From: Bacteroidota bacterium
GTDB lineage: Bacteria; Bacteroidota; Bacteroidia; JAADEI01
DNA length: 15,896 bases
Assembly: GCA_015490475.1 (NCBI GenBank)
Contig: WFXT01000009.1
Location: 1 to 15,896 of the forward strand
Direction of reading: 5' to 3'
Shown: in pieces, positions 6,593 to 12,333 of the stretch
Layout of the letters: each line of letters opens with the position of its first letter
How positions within the stretch are numbered: position 1 is the first letter of the stretch
Translations under genes and position numbers: made by a program
Notes under the pieces: model-generated
What the model saw: only the letters and a program-made list of their open reading frames with translations
Told to the model about the DNA's origin: nothing
Databases searched by the model: none

Positions 6593-7327
6593 ATGAAGAA
6601 AATAACACCATTTTCTATACATCCAGAAGGATATAGTGTTTTGGGTGGCATTGCACTGTTTGGTATTGTGGCTTCCATCGTTGCATGGTGGCACACGGGT
6701 TTTTCTACATGGTTTTATTTTATTGTTACAAGCACTTTGCTTTTGTTTCTGTTTTTTACTGTGTTTTTCCGTAATCCAAGGCGTAGGTATAAAATTTCAA
6801 GGCAATCAATTATAGCACCTGCTGATGGCAGAGTGGTAGCAATAGAGGAAGAATATGAAAATGAATACTTCAAAAAGCCAATGTTAAAGATTAGCATATT
6901 TATGCCACCATGGAGCCCACACATGAACAAGGCACCTATAACAGGAATTGTTAGGTATGTGAAATATCACCCAGGAAGATATTTGGTTGCATGGCATCCT
7001 AAATCAAGCGAGGAAAATGAAAGAAATACTATTGTAATAGAGAGGGAAGATGGTATTCAGGTCCTTGTCAGGCAAATAGCAGGATTTCTTGCAAGAAGGG
7101 TTAAATGCTATTTACGAGTTGGAGATTTTGTTATTCAAGGAAGAGATATTGGATTTATCAAGTTGGGTTCCAGAACGGATATTTATCTTCCGTTAAACGC
7201 CAGAGTCTTGGTTGAATATGGGGAACGGGTCAAGGCTGGAGTAACAGAGATAGCAGCAGTCCCACTACAAGAAAGGAAAGAAAAAATTACAGAGGCAGTT
7301 CCAGGAAAATCTGTTTCTTTATCATAG
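6593..7327 (+). CDS. psd: Phosphatidylserine decarboxylase, short membrane-anchored form
   Basis: This pyruvoyl enzyme converts phosphatidylserine to phosphatidylethanolamine at the inner membrane. The precursor has 244 residues. Two hydrophobic segments (about 16-33 and 38-58) anchor the N terminus, and the conserved FRNPRR follows. IIAPADGRVV (73-82) carries the candidate active-site aspartate D78. FMPPWSPHMNKAPITG (103-118) carries H110, at the place of the usual VHVN histidine. IGFIKLGSRTDIYLP (186-200) holds the LGS self-cleavage site, where S193 would become the pyruvoyl group. The LGSR form, rather than LGST, marks the short PSD type. The gene has its own promoter candidate and a strong ribosome-binding site. 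It complements the nearby acyltransferase. A phosphatidylserine synthase gene is not in the window. Confidence 0.93.
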   Translation: MKKITPFSIHPEGYSVLGGIALFGIVASIVAWWHTGFSTWFYFIVTSTLLLFLFFTVFFRNPRRRYKISRQSIIAPADGRVVAIEEEYENEYFKKPMLKISIFMPPWSPHMNKAPITGIVRYVKYHPGRYLVAWHPKSSEENERNTIVIEREDGIQVLVRQIAGFLARRVKCYLRVGDFVIQGRDIGFIKLGSRTDIYLPLNARVLVEYGERVKAGVTEIAAVPLQERKEKITEAVPGKSVSLS

Positions 7328-7360
7328 ATAGCATGTTGTATGGGTAATTTTTACTAACGT

Positions 7361-7368
7361 TATCTTTT
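7361..7368 (+). promoter_or_regulatory. Possible -7 box TATCTTTT, one mismatch
   Basis: This lies in the 62-base gap after psd. It has a TTG at 7336-7338, 22 bases upstream, that could serve as the -33 element. Transcription would begin near 7372, 18 bases before the ATG at 7390. It differs from TAnnTTTG only at the last base. Confidence 0.33.
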
Positions 7369-7389
7369 AAGAACTAAAATACCAGTACC

Positions 7390-8034
7390 ATGATAAAAAT
7401 CGGATGGGACATAACACATCAGGAGTTTACCGTTACAGACCACTATTACTTCTCAAAATTGCTTAATGCTATTAAAGCGAAAGGCATAGTAGATGAAGTG
7501 ACCAATTGGGAAAGACTCGCTGATTATGATATCATAGTGTTTAACTATCCTGAAATTGGATTTACTTCAAAGGAGGTAGAAGACGTTGATCGCTGGTTGC
7601 ATGACGGAAAAAGGGTAATCATTGCTGGATATTACAAAAATGAAGACTTTATCGCAGACAGAATAAACTCCCTTATTGAAAATTTTGGAATTAAGATGCT
7701 TGGCGACGAAGTGTACGATTTATCTCATAATATTGATGGAGACAAGTTGTTATTAGTTACATCTGTTGTCAGTTTAAGCGAAGGAAACGTACGTAGTGTA
7801 TTTCTGCCCTGCACGGCATCAATTGAATGGCAAGGAATGGCAGAAACCCTTGTAGCGTCTGAAAATACTGCATGGTCAACAATTAATGGGCAGGGGTCGC
7901 ATCCACTTATTGTCAAAAAGAATATTGGCAAAGGGGAACTAATTGTTTGTGGCACCTGCGTTTTCTGGGACAATTTTGCTATTGTCAGGGAAAACAACTG
8001 GGGTTTAACAAAGTATTTACTCAAGTTGTTGTGA
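7390..8034 (+). CDS. Uncharacterised 214-residue protein, possibly GATase-like (DUF4350/IFT52 type)
   Basis: I do not recognise this gene with certainty. It looks like a soluble alpha/beta protein with no signal peptide or membrane segment. The order of elements recalls the class I amidotransferase-like fold of DUF4350 and IFT52 proteins: an opening strand with WDITHQEF (6-13), a helix, DIIVFNYPEIGFTSKEVEDV (47-66) where a short strand leads to a helix, the turn HDGKRVIIAG (71-80), and NSLIENFGIKML (93-104) where family members often read N-x-L-x-x-x-F-G-I. A late GKGELIVCGT strand fits the same fold. No catalytic Cys-His pair is obvious, so it is probably a binding rather than an enzymatic version. 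Its last 18 bases overlap the 3' end of the convergent minus-strand gene. Confidence 0.7.
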   Translation: MIKIGWDITHQEFTVTDHYYFSKLLNAIKAKGIVDEVTNWERLADYDIIVFNYPEIGFTSKEVEDVDRWLHDGKRVIIAGYYKNEDFIADRINSLIENFGIKMLGDEVYDLSHNIDGDKLLLVTSVVSLSEGNVRSVFLPCTASIEWQGMAETLVASENTAWSTINGQGSHPLIVKKNIGKGELIVCGTCVFWDNFAIVRENNWGLTKYLLKLL

Positions 8035-11000
8035 TTGCAGTTGAATGTATCTTTTTATTAATTGCTTGTAAGTTGGAGTTAGATATATAGATTCTGCTTC
8101 TGGAATAAGTGTGTTAAGTTGCCTTTGCGACTGAGGTAGGGGAGTTAAAATAATGGTTTTGTATTCCTGTTCTGGTCTTTCTGCTTTTCTGGTTGGCTCT
8201 TCTTCTTGCTGACGCAGTGCCTTTTCTGCTTGCAATAGTCTGACAGTCAATTTTTCCTGTCTTTCTAAAAGTTCTCTGTCAACATGTTTGTTAATTAGTT
8301 TCTCTTCAATTTCCTTCATTTCTTCTGCTATGCTTCTGAGTTCTTGTTTAAGTTCCTGTTGTGTTGCATCCGTTTCCTGAGCCAGTTTCTCAAGCATTTG
8401 TCGTATAAGCATTTGTTGCATAGCCATTCGTGCAATTTCCTTGTTCCATACACCATCTTTTGACTCACCCTGTTGCTTTTGCATCTGTTTTGCCAGTTGT
8501 TTTAGTTTTTCCGATAGTTGCTTCTGCATTTGCGAAAGGGAAGGTTTAGCACCTTGACCGGGGCGTGGATTATTACACGCACCACTGCTCATGCTCAATT
8601 GTGCCTGAGTTTGTTCCTTGATTTCTTCCATCATTAATATAAGTTCGTTAACCTTTTCCATTGCTGTACGTTGGTTAACAAGGGCAAAGCGAGGGGGTCT
8701 TCGTTCTGCTTTTAAGTTTTCATAGGCTTCTTTCATATTGAAGTCGGCATCAATGAAATCATTAATGATTTCTTGGGACAATTGTGGAATGTTGTTTGCC
8801 AAGGCAAGAAGGCTGTCTTCAATAAGAGCCAAAGCACCACGCATAAGGTGTTGTTGTTCAAGAAGTTCTGGATTTTTACCTTTCCGTTTTAAAGTGTTAA
8901 TTAATTCTTCCTGTGTTTGAGAAATTGTTAAAAGCCTGTCAATTAACCTTTTGACAAGTTCAAGGTTTATTTCCTGTTGTTTTTGTCTCATTTCGGCAAG
9001 GGCTTGTTCCAATTCTTGCTGTAGGTCTTCAAGGGCTTGCTGAGCTTCTTTTTGCTTTTGTTTGGCGTTTGGTTGCTGTTGCTTGACGGCATCGCTTGCC
9101 TGTTTCATTTTGCTATCTGTGTTGTGAATCTGTTCTTGTGGAAGTTCTAAGGGCATCGGAGGGTTCAGGGACTTGTTGAGGGAGTCTGTGCGCTGTAGTA
9201 ATTCCTTCACTTCTTCCCACCGCTTCTGGAGTTCGTCTTGCATCTCTTGTGCACCTTCTTCAATGGCTTTTTCCATTTGTTGCTTGAGTCTTTCCAGCTC
9301 TTGAATAGCAAGTTCCATATTTACTTCAACCTGTAGTCTTTTAAGCATTTCTTGCATTCTCTGCATGGACAATTCAAGTTTTTTCTGACTTTTTTGAATT
9401 TCTTCCATGAGTTCTCTGATTTTATCTTGGTCTAATTCTTCAAGTGCTTTCTGTAATTCTTCTAATTGTTTTTGTAGTTCAGGGGGTATCATTTCCATAT
9501 TTCGTTCCTGCAGTTCTTCAAGTTTTTGTTGTAAAGCAGAATCCTTAATGCTTTCCTTAAGCAGGTCTAACTGTTTTTCAATTTGTTCTTGAAGTTTCTG
9601 CGAGTATTCAAGAATTTCTTTTTGGTTTTGAAGCAGGTCCTTCAGGGCATCTTGTTTCTGCAGATTAAGGTTTTTGAGCATAAGGAGATCTCTGGACATC
9701 TCTTCAAATTCTTCACGTTGTTCTTTTGTTTCTTCTGCTATATGTGCTGATGCTTCGCCGATGCCACTACCAACCTGTTGTAACTGTTTCTGACGTTCTG
9801 TTAGCGATGGAATTCTCAATCTTTTCACTGCTGTTGTTGACTTTTTGGGACCCAGAATACGGTCGTTGTCGTAAACTTCAAATTGATATAAGACATCAAA
9901 ACCTTCTGAGTGAGCATAGAGGGTGTCTAAGTTCCATGTTATAGAAAAAGCCTGTCTTAAGAGTCCACTAATAATGGGTATTTTAATCCTTTGTGGAGGA
10001 TGACCCTCACGCCAGAAAACAAAATATAACCCTGAAAACCCATAATCATCCCATATTTCACCTGTGAACTTGATTTCCGTTGGCAGAATTGAATCTCTTT
10101 CTTCATTGATAGCAATGCCCGGATATTGATCTGGAATTACTTCCAACGTGTAATGGAAAGTGTCTGAGGAGATATTGTGTTGCCCAACTAACCACACTTT
10201 ATATGTTAGATTTTCGGTAGCAATGTGTGAATAAGAGCATTCCGAACAGTTTAAAAGTTTTACTGTGGTATCTGGAAATTGCATTATTACTTCTTCTGCA
10301 TTCTTAGCAGAGAGAAACCATGTCAATTTGGAACCATAGGGAACTTTCAAGTCACCAGTAGCCACTTCTTCTGAAGATAATCCCGTGTGTTCTGGATACT
10401 CAATTCTGACACGAAGGTCTTCAAGATAAGGAGGGGGTATAACCGGAACTGAAAAAGGACCAAGTGTCCAATTGTCTGCTATTACATAGAAGGAAAAATC
10501 TGCCGATTGCCCGGGGATTTGAACTTGAAAATAGTGTGGTTGTTTGCCTGATTGAGCATTTAACTTAACTGTTCCTGTATGAACTTGCACCTGCGAAGGT
10601 AATTTACTGCCGGAGAAAAAAAGAGTAAGGGTGAAAGATTTATTTCTGATAGCGAATTCAGGGGCAATAGAATCTATAGAGAAGGGAGCAGGAGGAGAAG
10701 GAGGATTGTCGTAGTTGTATATTCGTGCCACGGAATATTTAAATTGTTCGGGATTGTATGTCCACATACCGAGGATAAACAATAGCGGAATAAGTAAAAG
10801 AGGAACTGCACGCAAGACTTTTTTCCATAGATGCTCATACTGCCACCGTACATTTGACAGTATAGAGAGTTTGTGTTCCAAAGCCTTTTGTAAGATGGGA
10901 GATGGCTGTTGTTTATATAGTTCGTAAAGTTGTAGGGCATTGACAAGCAGGTCTTCAATCTGTTGTGTATCACCTTCTTCCCGTGCTAATTGATATAATT

Positions 11001-11271
11001 TGCGTTTTGTCTTTAGATATTTGTTGTATGTCCAGAGTCCATATCCTATGAGCCATATTGTTAGTATTGACCCGCCGACAAGCAGGTAATAAATAGTTGC
11101 TAATGCTATTGTTGGCAAATCAGTAAAAAATTCCACTAAAAGAGCAAGGGCAACAAGCAATAACCATATTGAAATCCATATAATAGATTCACGAAGCCAT
11201 TCTATTAGCAACCGGCGTCTGAGATGCTTGACCAGTTTATTTACCGCTTTGTCTATCTGATTCGGTTGCAT
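8017..11271 (-). CDS. DUF4175-like membrane protein with very long coiled coil
   Basis: This 1084-residue protein is the only minus-strand gene. Three hydrophobic segments (about 30-47, 55-78, 152-171) anchor the N terminus. An Ig-like, beta-rich region follows (about 195-485), including WDDYGFSGLYFVFW (407-420), which resembles a signpost of DUF4175 proteins. From about 490 to 1040 the chain is almost all helix, dominated by Gln, Glu, Lys and Leu, with breaks at a Pro-rich NPPMPLELP near 702 and a Gly/Pro-rich stretch near 900. I infer membrane attachment with a large domain and rod outside the cytoplasm. The function is unknown for the family. As I recall, this family sits beside the ATPase and ybeY genes in other Bacteroidota; here it is about 6 kb away and reversed. 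The low-complexity helix makes homology scores unreliable, so the family call rests on the N-terminal half. Confidence 0.82.
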   Translation of the reverse strand: MQPNQIDKAVNKLVKHLRRRLLIEWLRESIIWISIWLLLVALALLVEFFTDLPTIALATIYYLLVGGSILTIWLIGYGLWTYNKYLKTKRKLYQLAREEGDTQQIEDLLVNALQLYELYKQQPSPILQKALEHKLSILSNVRWQYEHLWKKVLRAVPLLLIPLLFILGMWTYNPEQFKYSVARIYNYDNPPSPPAPFSIDSIAPEFAIRNKSFTLTLFFSGSKLPSQVQVHTGTVKLNAQSGKQPHYFQVQIPGQSADFSFYVIADNWTLGPFSVPVIPPPYLEDLRVRIEYPEHTGLSSEEVATGDLKVPYGSKLTWFLSAKNAEEVIMQFPDTTVKLLNCSECSYSHIATENLTYKVWLVGQHNISSDTFHYTLEVIPDQYPGIAINEERDSILPTEIKFTGEIWDDYGFSGLYFVFWREGHPPQRIKIPIISGLLRQAFSITWNLDTLYAHSEGFDVLYQFEVYDNDRILGPKKSTTAVKRLRIPSLTERQKQLQQVGSGIGEASAHIAEETKEQREEFEEMSRDLLMLKNLNLQKQDALKDLLQNQKEILEYSQKLQEQIEKQLDLLKESIKDSALQQKLEELQERNMEMIPPELQKQLEELQKALEELDQDKIRELMEEIQKSQKKLELSMQRMQEMLKRLQVEVNMELAIQELERLKQQMEKAIEEGAQEMQDELQKRWEEVKELLQRTDSLNKSLNPPMPLELPQEQIHNTDSKMKQASDAVKQQQPNAKQKQKEAQQALEDLQQELEQALAEMRQKQQEINLELVKRLIDRLLTISQTQEELINTLKRKGKNPELLEQQHLMRGALALIEDSLLALANNIPQLSQEIINDFIDADFNMKEAYENLKAERRPPRFALVNQRTAMEKVNELILMMEEIKEQTQAQLSMSSGACNNPRPGQGAKPSLSQMQKQLSEKLKQLAKQMQKQQGESKDGVWNKEIARMAMQQMLIRQMLEKLAQETDATQQELKQELRSIAEEMKEIEEKLINKHVDRELLERQEKLTVRLLQAEKALRQQEEEPTRKAERPEQEYKTIILTPLPQSQRQLNTLIPEAESIYLTPTYKQLIKRYIQLQSQQLE

Positions 11272-11281
11272 CGGGTCAATG

Positions 11282-11313
11282 TGCTTTATAGTTAAAGATA
11301 AAGCAATTTAACT
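11282..11313. repeat. Two interleaved inverted repeats in the divergent promoter region
   Basis: TGCTTTAT (11282-11289) pairs with ATAAAGCA (11298-11305) around an 8-base centre. AGTTAAA (11290-11296) pairs with TTTAACT (11307-11313). Both repeats are perfect. They overlap each other and both candidate -7 boxes, as an operator for a dimeric regulator might. The symmetry is seen; the role is inferred. Confidence 0.45.
11293..11300 (-). promoter_or_regulatory. Possible -7 box (TATCTTTA on minus strand) for the DUF4175 gene
   Basis: Read on the minus strand, this matches TAnnTTTG except for the last base and lies 21 bases before the ATG at 11271. No convincing -33 element is present. Confidence 0.28.
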
Positions 11314-11316
11314 TTG
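11309..11316 (+). promoter_or_regulatory. Predicted Bacteroidota -7 box TAACTTTG for the glycosyltransferase
   Basis: This is an exact TAnnTTTG match with TTTA at 11285-11288, 20 bases upstream, as a plausible -33 element. The expected transcription start is about 11320, next to the GTG at 11321, so the message would be leaderless. Confidence 0.48.
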
Positions 11317-11320
11317 TCCT

Positions 11321-12304
11321 GTGAATAAACGCATTTTTGTTGTTGTTCCAGTATTAAATGAAGAGGAGCATATAGATGGTTTATTGAAATGGCTTGTTAA
11401 TACGCTACCCGCAGGGGCAAAGGCTTTTATCGTTGACGGAGGCTCAACAGACAATACTGTAAGTATTGTGAAAAAATGGCAGGAAAAATATCCTGACCGC
11501 ATTGAACTTTTACGTAATCCTGCCCGATATGTCCCATTCGCTATAAATATGGTCGTTAAAAAGGTAAACCCTAAGGAAGAGGACATAATTATCAGGCTTG
11601 ATGCCCATACTCACTATGCAAATGATTATTTTGAAAAGATATTGCTTGCTTTTGAGGAATCAGGAGCAGACATTGTGGGAGGACCACAACGCAAAAAAGG
11701 ATTAACGCCGTGGCAAAAAGCAATAGCAATAGCCACTCAATCGCCCTTCGGTATTGGAGATTCTGCTATTCATTTTAATTATGAAGGACCTACAGATACA
11801 GTATATCTGGGGGCATGGAAAGGTAAAGTGTTCCAGACTATTGGGCTGTTTGATGAATCGCTGCCATGTAATGAAGATGAGGAATTTCATTATCGCGCCA
11901 CCAACGCAGGATTAACTATATATCAGACGCCAGAGATCAAAGCATTTTATTTACCACGAAAAACTATTCCTGCTTTATTTAAGCAATATTTCAGATATGG
12001 CTATTATAAGCCTGAAGTTATTTTTTGCAAAACCAAACGGGGACATATCAGGCATCTCATTCCCGCTTTATTCGTCTCTTATTTATTAGGGTTGCCTTTT
12101 CTTGTTGCCTTTTGGCACTGGCTGTGGATAAGCCCACTGGTCCTATACACATTGCTTGACATAATCTTTTCAGTTAAAGAAAGTGGTTCTTTAGGAGAAG
12201 CGATGCGTGTTATGATTGTTTTTCCAGTTTTACACATTGCTTATGGAACAGGCTTCTTACTTGGGTTGCATCGCCTAATCAAATGCTGGCTCAAAAATAA
12301 TTGA
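11321..12304 (+). CDS. Family 2 glycosyltransferase, ExoA-like, membrane-bound
   Basis: This 327-residue GT-A enzyme transfers a sugar from a nucleotide donor to a lipid-linked or polysaccharide acceptor at the inner face of the membrane. The fold starts at once: IFVVVPVLNEEEHI, then the nucleotide-binding VDGGSTDNT (38-46). LDAHTHY (93-99) stands where a DxD metal motif is usual, giving D94 and H96 as in ExoA-type enzymes. A late acidic box NEDEEF (184-189) and QYFRYG (222-227), resembling the QxxRW motif, complete the catalytic set. Two or three hydrophobic segments follow (about 247-266, 270-284, 297-316). The only start that fits the family is GTG 11321. No sugar cluster surrounds it, so the product (capsule, exopolysaccharide or glycolipid) cannot be told. 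Confidence 0.9.
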   Translation: MNKRIFVVVPVLNEEEHIDGLLKWLVNTLPAGAKAFIVDGGSTDNTVSIVKKWQEKYPDRIELLRNPARYVPFAINMVVKKVNPKEEDIIIRLDAHTHYANDYFEKILLAFEESGADIVGGPQRKKGLTPWQKAIAIATQSPFGIGDSAIHFNYEGPTDTVYLGAWKGKVFQTIGLFDESLPCNEDEEFHYRATNAGLTIYQTPEIKAFYLPRKTIPALFKQYFRYGYYKPEVIFCKTKRGHIRHLIPALFVSYLLGLPFLVAFWHWLWISPLVLYTLLDIIFSVKESGSLGEAMRVMIVFPVLHIAYGTGFLLGLHRLIKCWLKNN

Positions 12305-12306
12305 CG

Positions 12307-12314
12307 TAATTTTG
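12307..12314 (+). promoter_or_regulatory. Predicted Bacteroidota -7 box TAATTTTG for gyrA
   Basis: This is an exact TAnnTTTG match, identical to the box before the first VWA gene, in the 29-base gap before gyrA. The start point would be near 12318, leaving about 15 leader bases with AAGGA at 12325-12329. No -33 TTTG is visible. Confidence 0.45.
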
Positions 12315-12333
12315 CTTAAAAACGAAGGAAAAT

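Noticed and set aside
7341..7356. GTAA/TTAC hairpin followed by T-rich bases after psd as a terminator
   Set aside because: The stem is only four AT-rich pairs with no following run of T, too weak for rho-independent termination.
8200..9800. Repetitive ttctt/ttgtt stretches as a possible DNA repeat array
   Set aside because: They are the complement of Gln, Glu and Lys codons in the coiled coil. The unit length and spacing are irregular, so this is protein composition and not a CRISPR or tandem repeat.
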